Below, piece after piece: positions 26,991 through 34,400 of a stretch of DNA of 43,900 nucleotides (its first letter is position 1; each line of letters begins with the position of its first letter). This stretch comes from an uncultured Clostridia bacterium (GTDB lineage: Bacteria > Bacillota > Clostridia > TANB77 > CAG-508): positions 1-43,900 of the forward strand of contig CAKPAX010000011.1 of assembly GCA_934133175.1 (NCBI GenBank), read 5' to 3'. The translations under genes and the position numbers were made by a program. The notes below the pieces were generated by a model, which searched no databases, was not told where the DNA came from, and worked only from the letters and a program-made list of their open reading frames with translations.

Positions 26991-27018
26991 AAAATCCTCT
27001 TTTTTAGAGGATTTTTTT
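26991..27018. terminator. Terminator after the membrane-protein gene
   Basis: AATCCTCT (26993-27000) pairs with AGAGGATT (27006-27013), with A- and T-runs outside. It ends the minus-strand gene whose stop is at 27020. Confidence 0.8.
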
Positions 27019-27019
27019 A

Positions 27020-27712
27020 TTATTTTATTAAATCTGTTAAAGATTCTAAATCTTTCATAGATGAACCTATTGTAGCTATTGAGTTACCAATTATTGCATA
27101 AACAATAACTGCTGCAATTAAAACTACTGCTGTTAAAACTGCTGTAGATACTAAAATAAGTTTGTTAGTATCTTCAACTTCTAAAGAAATTCTAAATGCA
27201 CTCATAAGACTTAATGATGCATATACTATTACAGCATATAATAAAAGAATTCCTAAAGGTGCATATATTAAAGAAATGATAAGATTTAATACAATTGCTA
27301 CAACATAAACAGATAATGTTGTATTTACCATAGATAAAGTTACTGTATAATCTTTAGATTTTTTAACTAATTTTGCTATTACAAATAATATTAGCGCAAA
27401 TATTGCAATAACTAATGCAAAAATTATAAAAGATCTAATGAAATTAGAAAATAATTCAGCATCGCCAATTGCATCCCATCTTTTTGACCATAGCTCTGAA
27501 GCTGAGTAATTTTTATACCAAGAACTTTTACTAGAATATCTAGAAAAGATACTTATTACTTTTGATAAAATGCTTACAACAGCCATTACTAATGATAATA
27601 TTGCAGCTTTAATACATCCTTTTTTTAAAGTTTCTGTTTTAGATTTTTCAAGTATTGTTGTTACTGGATTTTTTAATTCTTCTAATGTTTTTTTGAAAAA
27701 TTCTTTAACCAT
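27020..27712 (-). CDS. Uncharacterised multi-pass membrane protein, 230 aa
   Basis: After a cytoplasmic amphipathic N-terminus (KEFFKKTLEELKNPVTTILE) come five hydrophobic helices (about 33-55, 90-115, 130-150, 152-172 and 184-208). The spacing resembles Yip1-like or zinc-ribbon-less DUF proteins of Clostridia, but no diagnostic motif is visible. The start is supported by SD AGGAGG. It is monocistronic, with its own terminator, and divergent from the kinase-like gene. No function is assigned. Confidence 0.6.
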   Translation of the reverse strand: MVKEFFKKTLEELKNPVTTILEKSKTETLKKGCIKAAILSLVMAVVSILSKVISIFSRYSSKSSWYKNYSASELWSKRWDAIGDAELFSNFIRSFIIFALVIAIFALILFVIAKLVKKSKDYTVTLSMVNTTLSVYVVAIVLNLIISLIYAPLGILLLYAVIVYASLSLMSAFRISLEVEDTNKLILVSTAVLTAVVLIAAVIVYAIIGNSIATIGSSMKDLESLTDLIK

Positions 27713-27914
27713 ATTAATTCCTCCTTTTAATTTATGAAATAATTTTATAATGTTTTATATAATAAAGTCAATAGAAAAAGCACGAAATTTGTAAAATATA
27801 TGTATATACATATTAAATTATATGTATAAAAAAATGGTATATTAATAAATTTATAAAAAACTTTACATATATTATTTTAAAATATATAATATAAAAAAAG
27901 GAGGAATCTAAAAT

Positions 27915-28490
27915 ATGGCAAATTCAAAATTAATAGTGGTAGAAGGCGCTCAGGGTGCCGGGAAAACAACAATAACTGATTTTTTAAGACATAGTTTAAA
28001 ATATACAAATTTATATAGATTAAGTGGAACAGCAGATAGTTCACCGGAAGGACTAAAAAAAGCCGAAAAAATGTATGTGGATTTATTAGAATATATAGAG
28101 AAGTTGCAAAATACAAGCATAAATTTATTATTTGATAGAACATTTTTTACAGAAGAAAATTATTGTAGATTAGGTTTAAAAGAATATACATTTACACCTG
28201 TTTATGAAAAATTACTAGATAAATTTAGTAAATTAGATTTCGAAATTTATTATATAACTTTATATTTAAAAGATGAAACATTATATGAAAAAAGATTAAA
28301 AAGAGAAGGAAAAGCAGTTCCAGAGTATGCAAAATTTAAAGCCGAAAATAGTATAAATCAACAAAATGAATATTTAGAAATGGCTGAAGAAATAAAAGAA
28401 AAATATTCGAATATAAAAACATTAGAAATTGCAAATGATGGCGACTTGGAAGATACAAAAAATATTTTAAGAGAGTTTATAGGCTTTTAG
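27915..28490 (+). CDS. Thymidylate kinase-like P-loop nucleotide kinase
   Basis: The N-terminus LIVVEGAQGAGKTTITDFL contains the Walker A of the dTMP kinase family (E-G-x-x-G-x-GKTT). A DRTFFTEENYCR motif near residue 72 is like the D-R-x-F/Y substrate motif of deoxynucleoside and dTMP kinases. A lid-like basic segment EKRLKREGKAVPEY follows near 128. At 191 residues it is somewhat short for Tmk (about 205-215), so it may be a paralogue rather than the housekeeping enzyme. SD AGGAGG precedes the ATG. The gene ends 150 bp before the OLE RNA on the same strand. Confidence 0.75.
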   Translation: MANSKLIVVEGAQGAGKTTITDFLRHSLKYTNLYRLSGTADSSPEGLKKAEKMYVDLLEYIEKLQNTSINLLFDRTFFTEENYCRLGLKEYTFTPVYEKLLDKFSKLDFEIYYITLYLKDETLYEKRLKREGKAVPEYAKFKAENSINQQNEYLEMAEEIKEKYSNIKTLEIANDGDLEDTKNILREFIGF

Positions 28491-28606
28491 ATAAAGAAAA
28501 ACAAAGAAAATAAGAGAATCAATTTAAAAAAGTGTTAAAAAATGAAAAATAAAAATTTTTTTGACATATTTAATAAAAAAAGACCTAGATTTAGCTAGTT
28601 AGATGC

Positions 28607-28634
28607 TTGAAAAATTTACAGGATTTGGTATAAT
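28607..28634 (+). promoter_or_regulatory. Promoter of the OLE RNA
   Basis: A -35 TTGAAA (28607-28612), a 16-nt spacer and an extended -10 TGGTATAAT (28626-28634) predict a transcript start near 28641. The TGGTATAAT form recurs at the Nudix and GNAT promoters in this window. Confidence 0.7.
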
Positions 28635-28640
28635 ATAACA

Positions 28641-29215
28641 GATGGTGCATTATTCTAGTTATACTAATTACTATGAGGGTGGGGCTAAAAATCCACTAAA
28701 GGGCATATCGTTGAAGTTTCTTGTTTGTGCGCGGAATGCCAGTTTTGCGTATTTTCAGGGAGTATAGAAATTAGGGCGATATGTAACGGCATACATATTA
28801 ACCCCTGGTTTTGCGGAGACTTAAATAGAAATTTAAGTGTAACCTATGTCGAGTGCCAAGACACAAAACATAGTGTAGCCTGTTTTGAGTGAAAGTATTG
28901 GGATTATTTTAACGGAGTAAATAAAATCCGGCCAAATTTTATTTGTTCTTGATATGAAATTTCTTTTGCAAAAGAAACTAGTAGTAATTTAAAGTATATT
29001 AAGGAAAACTTCTAGAATGTTTGCCATTTAGGCATGAAAGTCTAAGGATTAAGGTACGGATTTGAGTGGTGATCTGGTGGCTGCTATTTATATAGTGGAT
29101 GTTCTCTTGAAATGGAAACGGCTAAGGCAGTAATGCCAAGTAGAGAATAGAGAAATTCGACTAGACCTAAACCGTAAAATTTACTTAGACTTTACCATCT
29201 TAAACTATATAAATT
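28641..29215 (+). ncRNA. ole: OLE (Ornate Large Extremophilic) RNA
   Basis: This stretch has no ORF and is clearly richer in G+C than its surroundings. It contains many short complementary segments: ATATGTA 28779-28785 with TACATAT 28792-28798; ACTTAAAT 28819-28826 with ATTTAAGT 28831-28838 around AGAA; CTATGT 28844-28849 with ACATAG 28868-28873. Conserved-looking unpaired G/A-rich strings lie between them. OLE RNAs are about 600-nt structured RNAs of mostly anaerobic Firmicutes, almost always directly upstream of the gene for the membrane partner OapA. The gene that follows here has the size, membrane layout and D-x-x-G-D motif of OapA. OLE ribonucleoprotein sits at the membrane and affects responses to cold, alcohols, Mg2+ and energy supply. 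Ends are approximate: the 5' end comes from the promoter and the 3' end is taken just before the oapA RBS. Confidence 0.8.
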
Positions 29216-29233
29216 AAGGAGAAAAAATTTAAT

Positions 29234-29791
29234 ATGAAAGATAAGTATGACTCGAAAAACAAGGATAATTCAAGTAATAAGTGGGCAATACAAGTATTTG
29301 CTTTAGCTTTTATATTATCTTTATTTTTTTCATATATATCAGCAAATGGAGTTTCTAAATTATCAGTTGGTTTTGCAATATTAATTTTATTTTTGGTTAT
29401 ACTTGTAGGTATAATATTTGATATAATTGGTGTTGCAGTAACAGTTGCAAATGAAAATGAATTCCATGCAAAAGCTACTAAAAAAGTAGAAGGATCTAAA
29501 AAATCATTAGTTTTAATAAAAAACTCAGCAAAGGTTGCAAATATATGTGCTGATGTTGTTGGTGATATTTGTGGAGTATTGAGTGGTGCGTTAAGTGCAA
29601 TGGTTTCTATAAAAATATCTCAAAGTTTTGGAATAAGCGAAAATATTCAATACTTGATAAGTGCATTAGTTGCAGCTATCACAATTAGCGGAAAAGCAAT
29701 TGGCAAAGGAATTGCTAATGAAAATTCAACAAAAATTGTGCATATTGTTGGTTTGATATTAAATAAATTTAGTAAAGAAAATAAAAAATAA
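29234..29791 (+). CDS. oapA: OLE-associated protein OapA
   Basis: The 185-residue membrane protein has a polar N-terminus, helices at about 18-38, 43-70 and further hydrophobic segments at about 103-127 and 136-155, and a Lys-rich end (KFSKENKK). The motif D107-V-V-G110-D111 equals the conserved D-x-x-G-D of OapA (D104, G107, D108 in Bacillus halodurans), whose mutation disables the OLE complex. OapA binds OLE RNA and carries it to the membrane. The gene lies directly after the RNA, with SD AAGGAG at 29216-29221, consistent with co-transcription. A terminator follows its stop. Confidence 0.85.
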   Translation: MKDKYDSKNKDNSSNKWAIQVFALAFILSLFFSYISANGVSKLSVGFAILILFLVILVGIIFDIIGVAVTVANENEFHAKATKKVEGSKKSLVLIKNSAKVANICADVVGDICGVLSGALSAMVSIKISQSFGISENIQYLISALVAAITISGKAIGKGIANENSTKIVHIVGLILNKFSKENKK

Positions 29792-29822
29792 AAGAAACTA
29801 AAATAAAAACAGTTTCTTTTTT
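29791..29822 (+). terminator. Terminator after oapA
   Basis: AAAGAAACT (29791-29799) pairs with AGTTTCTTT (29811-29819), followed by T-run. It overlaps the oapA stop region. Confidence 0.8.
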
Positions 29823-29838
29823 ATATATGGAGGTTGTT

Positions 29839-29970
29839 ATGTTTAATTTAGTAAAAGATGACTATGATGAAAATTTAGATGATGTTATAAAATCAGTTAG
29901 TAAAATGTTAAATGGTTATGGATATGAGATAGAAAATAAAGAAGATAATAAAAAAGAAGAAAATAAATAA
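29839..29970 (+). CDS. Small acidic 43-aa protein behind oapA
   Basis: SD GGAGG lies 5 nt before the ATG. The product MFNLVKDDYDENLDDVIKSV continues SKMLNGYGYEIENK and ends in a Lys/Glu/Asn tail. It is highly charged and soluble. It lies between two terminators whose stems share AGAAACT/AGTTTCT-like arms and has no promoter of its own that I can see. It may be made from read-through of the OLE-oapA transcript. The family is unknown. Confidence 0.55.
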   Translation: MFNLVKDDYDENLDDVIKSVSKMLNGYGYEIENKEDNKKEENK

Positions 29971-29980
29971 AGTCATAAGA

Positions 29981-30016
29981 AGAAACTATAATTTTAAATT
30001 ATGGTTTCTTTTTTAT
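29981..30016 (+). terminator. Terminator after the 43-aa gene
   Basis: AGAAACTATAATTT (29981-29994) pairs with AAATTATGGTTTCT (29996-30009), with one G-U pair, and is followed by Ts. Its outer arm resembles that of the terminator behind oapA. Confidence 0.75.
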
Positions 30017-30086
30017 TTATATAAGTGTTTATTAGGAATGCTAAAAATAAATTAGAAAAATATTCCATATTTATGAACAAATAGTG

Positions 30087-30142
30087 TTGACAAAGCATAT
30101 AAATAATAGTATACTAGTATACCAGAATGGTATACTAGTATA
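30087..30142 (+). promoter_or_regulatory. TetR promoter with perfect palindromic operator
   Basis: A -35 TTGACA (30087-30092), a 17-nt spacer and a -10 TATACT (30110-30115) form a consensus promoter. The -10 is the first part of a perfect 15-bp inverted repeat, TATACTAGTATACCA (30110-30124) with its complement at 30128-30142, around GAA. A dimeric repressor bound there would block RNA polymerase, so TetR autorepression of the operon is expected. Confidence 0.85.
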
Positions 30143-30159
30143 GAAAGGAGTAAAAATCA

Positions 30160-30756
30160 ATGAAGGAAGAGCAAATAATAATAGCTGCTAAATGTTTATT
30201 TACAAAGTATGGATTTAAAAAAGTATCTATGGATGAGATTGCAAGTGAAGCAGGAGTTACTAAAAAAACAGTATATACTTATTTTCAAAGTAAAGAAGAA
30301 TTATTAAAATACTGTATAAAAGAAGAATTAGGCAACATGAAAAAAATTATAGAAGATGTTGAAAACAAAAATCTTGAGTTTCTAGACACTGTACATCAAG
30401 TAATTTGCAACTTATTAAAATACAAAAAGAATTGTGAATTCCTAAAAATGTTATTTAGGGAATCTGAAATTTTGAAAAATGACAAACTAAAGGAAAATTT
30501 AGGCATAATTGATAAAGAAATTCAGAATTACATAAAAAAACAATTGGAACTTGCAATTGAAAAAGGCGAAGTAAAGGTAGAAAACGTTGATATTATGACT
30601 TTCTTAATATATAAAATGTATATTGCACTAATGATAGACTGGAGTGAGGATTACAAACAATTAGATGAAAAAGAAATTGCAGATAATATCTTAAATTTCT
30701 TAGTAAATGGATTAAGAGGAAAGGAAGTTGAAAAAAATGCAAAAAATTCAAAATAA
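30160..30756 (+). CDS. TetR family transcriptional repressor
   Basis: The N-terminal helix-turn-helix spans about residues 8-52: CLFTKYGFKKVSMDEIASEA then GVTKKTVYTYFQSKEELL, the TetR_N signature. The C-terminal 140 residues form a helical ligand domain with no recognisable specificity. It most likely represses its own operon through the 15-bp palindrome over the promoter. The downstream YhgE/Pip gene overlaps its end by 20 bp, so the two are translationally coupled. SD AAAGGAG precedes the ATG. Confidence 0.9.
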   Translation: MKEEQIIIAAKCLFTKYGFKKVSMDEIASEAGVTKKTVYTYFQSKEELLKYCIKEELGNMKKIIEDVENKNLEFLDTVHQVICNLLKYKKNCEFLKMLFRESEILKNDKLKENLGIIDKEIQNYIKKQLELAIEKGEVKVENVDIMTFLIYKMYIALMIDWSEDYKQLDEKEIADNILNFLVNGLRGKEVEKNAKNSK

Positions 30757-32899
30757 GAAATTTTTTAAAATTATTATTTTCATAGTAGTTTTATGTATTC
30801 CATTAATTTATAGTTTCTTTTATTTAAAATCATATTGGGATCCATATGGAAATGTAAAAGATATGAAAATAGCCATTGTAAACCTAGATAAAGGTGTAGA
30901 TGATACAATTCAAGGAAACGAATTAGTAAAGGAACTTAAAGATAAAGATGTTATAAGTATTAGTGAAGTAAGTCAAGATGAGGCCATGAAAGGTCTTCAA
31001 AATAATGAATATTATGCAACAATAACAATACCAAGTAACTTTACGGAATGTTTAGAGAGTGCTAAAGAGGAAAACAAAAAAGTTGCAACAATAACATATT
31101 CACCAAATCAACAAAGTAACTACTTAGCATCACAAATTATTAATAAAGTTGTAACTGCCACAGAGATGGAATTACAAAGTAAAGTTGGAAAAGAAGTTGT
31201 TTCTACTTTATCAGATTCATTAGCTAGTGTACCAGAAAGTTTACAAAAGATATCAGATGGTGCTGATGAAATATATAATGGAACATCAAGTTTAAAAAAC
31301 GGATTAGTAGATTTAAAAGATGGAATTGGAGAACTAGATGGTAAATATACAGAATTTGACAATGGAATAACAAGTGCTTACGAAGGAAGTAAAAATTTAA
31401 ATACTGGTATTGAACAAGTAAATAAAGGTATGGAAAACCTAAATACAGGTAGTACATCATTGGATAAAGCAATAGGAGAAATAAACAAAGGTGTAGAAGG
31501 AATATCTGAAAATAGTGGAGAAAAAATAACAGAATTAACAAAAGGAATTGAAACATTAAATACAGGAGCACAATCTTTAGATAAAGGTATTCAGACATAT
31601 ACAGCAAATACTGATAAATTAGCGACAAATGTACAAAGCTATGTTGCAGGTGTTCAATCAATAGATCAAAATCAAAATGCAATATTAGAATCTATTATAA
31701 AATATAATAAAGCATTAAAAGGTAGTGATCCAACAGTTAAAGCATTAGCAGAAAATGCTCAAGCAGTTTTAGATGCTCAAACAAAAAGTAAGATAACTGC
31801 AAGTGGAACAGCAATTTCTCAAGGTGCAAAAGAATTATCATCAAAAAGTCAAGAACTAAGAACAGGATCACAAAGTATTAGTAAAGGAACAAAAGAATTA
31901 AATGCTGGAACATCACAAATTACAGGATTAATGAAAAATATAGGAAAATTACAAAAATCTTTAACAGCTGTTAAAAAAGGAACAGAAGGTTTAAAAACAG
32001 GTATACAAACATTAGAAAAAGGTGGAACTCAAGTTCAAACTGGTTCTAAATCATTAGAATGTGGATTAAAAACTTTAAGTGAAAGTTCACAAAATGTAAA
32101 AGAAGCTTTAAATAAATTGAGCCAAGGTAGCCAATCAGCAGTAGAAGGTAGCCAAGAACTATTAAATGGTGTTAATACATTTAAGAAAGAAATAAATGAA
32201 GGATTAGAAGATTCAAAAACAGAAATTGCGAAATTAGATGGATTAAACGATTTTGTTTCAGATCCAGTTGAAATAAAAGAAGAAGATTATGGCGAAGTTA
32301 GTTCATATGGTATTGCATTTACACCATTATTCTTATCAATTGGATTATGGGTTGGTGCTTTAATGTGCTATGTTGTTTTATATTATGATCAAAGACATAG
32401 ATTTGGAAAATTAGATTATAGTGCTAATAATAAAATTTTACAAAACTTAATTTATATAGGAATTGGTTTAGTAGATGGTATTTTGACAGGTTTAGTTTTA
32501 AAAGTAGGTTTAGGATTTGATGTAACTAATATGGCTATTTACTGCTTAGAATGTGGAGTAGCTGGAGCTGTATTTATGACGATTATTCAATTCTTAATTA
32601 GAAACTTTGGAGATATTGGTAAGTTTTTAGCATTAATTATTTTAGTTCTTCAACTTGCTGCTGCAGGAGGAACTTTCCCAGTAGAGACAATTGACAAAGG
32701 ATTTAGATTTTTAAATCCATTATTACCAATGACTTATAGTATTAAAATTTTTAAAGAGTGTTTAGTAAATACGAGTGCAAACTTTATAGGAAAGAATACA
32801 TTTATTTTAATTGCTTTTGCGGTTGTTCTTGGTTTAATTACTCTTTGTGTTGAAATTGTTAAAATAAAACAAGATAAAGATAACTCTGCTAAAGAGTAA
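30737..32899 (+). CDS. YhgE/Pip family membrane protein (ABC-2-like)
   Basis: The 720-residue protein has an N-terminal membrane helix (about 8-28) and a YhgE/Pip N-domain (MKIAIVNLDKGVDDTIQGNE). A long extracytoplasmic region (about 165-510) of GxxxLxxG-type helical repeats follows (for example TSSLKNGLVDLKDGIGEL, TGIEQVNKGMENLNTG, KGTKELNAGTSQI). The C-terminal ABC-2 membrane domain has six helices (about 528-710). Relatives include the Lactococcus phage-infection protein Pip and the ESX/type VII-associated YueB/EsaA-like proteins, so a surface or export function is likely. I chose ATG 30737 with SD AAGGAAG upstream. A TTG at 30728 is too close to that SD. Expression is presumably controlled by the coupled TetR. 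Confidence 0.85.
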   Translation: MQKIQNKKFFKIIIFIVVLCIPLIYSFFYLKSYWDPYGNVKDMKIAIVNLDKGVDDTIQGNELVKELKDKDVISISEVSQDEAMKGLQNNEYYATITIPSNFTECLESAKEENKKVATITYSPNQQSNYLASQIINKVVTATEMELQSKVGKEVVSTLSDSLASVPESLQKISDGADEIYNGTSSLKNGLVDLKDGIGELDGKYTEFDNGITSAYEGSKNLNTGIEQVNKGMENLNTGSTSLDKAIGEINKGVEGISENSGEKITELTKGIETLNTGAQSLDKGIQTYTANTDKLATNVQSYVAGVQSIDQNQNAILESIIKYNKALKGSDPTVKALAENAQAVLDAQTKSKITASGTAISQGAKELSSKSQELRTGSQSISKGTKELNAGTSQITGLMKNIGKLQKSLTAVKKGTEGLKTGIQTLEKGGTQVQTGSKSLECGLKTLSESSQNVKEALNKLSQGSQSAVEGSQELLNGVNTFKKEINEGLEDSKTEIAKLDGLNDFVSDPVEIKEEDYGEVSSYGIAFTPLFLSIGLWVGALMCYVVLYYDQRHRFGKLDYSANNKILQNLIYIGIGLVDGILTGLVLKVGLGFDVTNMAIYCLECGVAGAVFMTIIQFLIRNFGDIGKFLALIILVLQLAAAGGTFPVETIDKGFRFLNPLLPMTYSIKIFKECLVNTSANFIGKNTFILIAFAVVLGLITLCVEIVKIKQDKDNSAKE

Positions 32900-32914
32900 T
32901 ATATGTTAGTTTTA

Positions 32915-32948
32915 CCCTCAAGGTTATGAATGCCTTGGGGGATTTTTT
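32915..32948 (+). terminator. Terminator after the YhgE/Pip gene
   Basis: CCCTCAAGG (32915-32923) pairs with CCTTGGGGG (32933-32941) with one G-U pair and is followed by a T-run. Confidence 0.85.
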
Positions 32949-33012
32949 TGTTACTAGGAATTTTGCATGAGTTTTAAAAAATTTAACTGTGTTTTTATTG
33001 CTGTGATTGTGT

Positions 33013-33020
33013 GGTATAAT
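33013..33020 (+). promoter_or_regulatory. Extended -10 promoter of the Nudix gene
   Basis: GGTATAAT with a preceding T (TGGTATAAT) forms an extended -10 element, and no good -35 is visible. It lies 75 bp before the gene start. Confidence 0.5.
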
Positions 33021-33094
33021 TTGAGATGGATATAGGAGATTGTAAAACTTATTTAAATTATTATAAGAGTTAAATAATGAAAGGAATGATTTTT

Positions 33095-33529
33095 ATGAAC
33101 GTAATAGTGGGTGGAGTTATTGAGAAAGATGGAAAATATATTTTGGTGCAGGAGGCAAAGAAAAAATGTTATGGTAAATGGAACTTGCCAGCAGGACATT
33201 TAGAGTCTAATGAGAGTTTAGAACAGGGAGCTATAAGAGAGATTAAAGAGGAAACTGGTTGTGATGTTAAGTTAAATGGTGTATGCTATATTGCGAATAG
33301 GCTTTTAGAAGATGATTTAGGTGTGATGATTATTTTTAATGCGAGAATTGTTAATGAGGATATTAAATTTAATAAAGATGAAATACTAGATGTTAAGTGG
33401 TTTGATTATGACGAGATAATTGATAAAGCAGATGATGAGTTAAGGGAAGCTTCTTTGAAAAAGGCTATAATGAATCAAAAAAATAATTTTATTGCTCCTA
33501 TGGATATTGTGGATGTTTTGGGAATTTAA
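33095..33529 (+). CDS. Nudix hydrolase
   Basis: The complete Nudix box G34-x5-E40-x7-R48-E-I-K-E-E-T-G55 is present in LPAGHLESNESLEQGAIREI then KEETGC. Such enzymes hydrolyse nucleoside diphosphates linked to another group, for example oxidised nucleotides or ADP-ribose. The subfamily cannot be fixed. The 144-residue length is typical. I chose ATG 33095 because AAAGGA lies 10 nt upstream. An in-frame ATG at 33077 precedes that SD. Confidence 0.85.
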   Translation: MNVIVGGVIEKDGKYILVQEAKKKCYGKWNLPAGHLESNESLEQGAIREIKEETGCDVKLNGVCYIANRLLEDDLGVMIIFNARIVNEDIKFNKDEILDVKWFDYDEIIDKADDELREASLKKAIMNQKNNFIAPMDIVDVLGI

Positions 33530-33730
33530 GGTTGAATTGAAGGGGATGAGATTTTTGAGGGCTCATAACCCGGATACCAATAATTTGATACTAGACTCGG
33601 AAAATATAATAAAATGAAGCATTTGCTAGATTTTGGCAGGTGCTTTTTTCTTGCGTTTTCAAGTGAAAATGTCACACTTTGGTCACAGTTAGGGCGAGCT
33701 CTAACTTAACTAGACAAGTTTTAGCAATAA
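33530..33730. other. Intergenic scar with a tRNA-Met anticodon-arm fragment
   Basis: The 13-mer GGGCTCATAACCC at 33559-33571 is identical to the anticodon arm of the initiator tRNA at 26827-26839, but no other tRNA arm surrounds it. A weak hairpin with T-run follows at about 33615-33652 (AAGCATTTGC with GCAGGTGCTT, two or three G-U pairs). Beyond it is a more GC-rich stretch (33670-33715) which, read on the minus strand, could be the last codons of a gene (ELALTVTKV then stop). Together these look like debris of an integrated element. Confidence 0.35.
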
Positions 33731-33735
33731 AGTTG

Positions 33736-33764
33736 TTGGAATTATGCACAGGGAGTGGTATAAT
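33736..33764 (+). promoter_or_regulatory. Promoter of the GNAT gene
   Basis: A -35 TTGGAA (33736-33741), a 17-nt spacer and an extended -10 TGGTATAAT (33756-33764) lie 40 bp before the chosen start. This makes the earlier in-frame TTG at 33764 untenable as the start. Confidence 0.65.
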
Positions 33765-33802
33765 TGTGGAAAATGAATTCAAAAATAATAGAGGTGACTC
33801 AT

Positions 33803-34258
33803 ATGCTTGAAGTATATAATCTTTTAGATAAAATAGATTTTTTAAAAGAAGTTGCAATATTGGAATATGAAGAATGGGCAGATAATAAAGAAAAGGATAA
33901 GAAAAATAGAATTGCTAAAAAAATAGAAAAAATAAAGAGTAACTTAAACAAGGATGATTTTTGTAAATTAATATTGTTAAGTAATGACATGTTAATTGGA
34001 TTTATTTCAATATTTCCAAATGATTGTGATGAGTGTATAAATTTAAAGCCTTGGTACGCAACGATGTATGTAAAAAAAGAATATAGAGGAAAGGGATATT
34101 CAAAAATATTGAATGATGCAATTTTAAAAGAAAGCAAGAAGAGAAATTATAACGAAATATTCCTAAAAACAGAATTAAATAATTATTATGAAAAATTTGG
34201 TGCTAAATTTATAAAAAAATTAAGCAATGGCGAAAAGTTATATAAATTTGAATTATAA
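33803..34258 (+). CDS. GNAT family N-acetyltransferase
   Basis: GNAT enzymes move the acetyl group of acetyl-CoA to amines. The acetyl-CoA loop is in MYVKKEYRGKGYSKILND (R/Q-x-x-G-x-G/A form, about residues 94-111), followed by FLKTELNNYYEKFGAKFI, in which the typical Y-x-x-x-G-F/A strand-helix end is visible. At 151 residues it is normal length. The start ATG 33803 has SD GAGGTG 6 nt upstream and follows a promoter. The substrate is unknown. Confidence 0.8.
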   Translation: MLEVYNLLDKIDFLKEVAILEYEEWADNKEKDKKNRIAKKIEKIKSNLNKDDFCKLILLSNDMLIGFISIFPNDCDECINLKPWYATMYVKKEYRGKGYSKILNDAILKESKKRNYNEIFLKTELNNYYEKFGAKFIKKLSNGEKLYKFEL

Positions 34259-34272
34259 AGGAATTTGATAAT

Positions 34273-34368
34273 ATGAGAAATATTGAAAAATATTATGATA
34301 ATACAGAATCAGAAAAGCCTAGAAAAAATGTGCAATACTTTATTGAAAAAGTAAAATATAATCTATGA
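34273..34368 (+). pseudogene. N-terminal remnant of a SAM-dependent methyltransferase
   Basis: A 31-codon frame gives MRNIEKYYDNTESEKPRKNV and QYFIEKVKYNL. Class I methyltransferases of Firmicutes often begin with KYYN-x-ESEKPRKNVQ-type text ahead of their DLGCG motif. Here the frame ends before any such motif, and no continuation is seen in other frames. It lies between the GNAT and phosphorylase genes. Assignment rests on family memory and is modest. Confidence 0.4.
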
Positions 34369-34400
34369 TGTAATTGCAAAAAATAGAAAGGTGATAAACT

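Noticed and set aside
28641..29215. tmRNA, RNase P RNA or 6S RNA
   Set aside because: I found no tmRNA tag frame or tRNA-like ends and no RNase P core strings such as GAGGAAAGTC. Length and the OapA-like neighbour fit OLE better.
31224..31682. 152-aa minus-strand frame, Leu/Tyr-rich, inside the YhgE/Pip gene
   Set aside because: It is an antisense shadow of the repetitive coding region, has no RBS and an extreme composition.
31250..32200. Repeated units that could suggest a CRISPR or tandem DNA repeat
   Set aside because: The repetition is at protein level (Gly-spaced helical repeats) with irregular DNA spacing and no constant repeat/spacer pattern.
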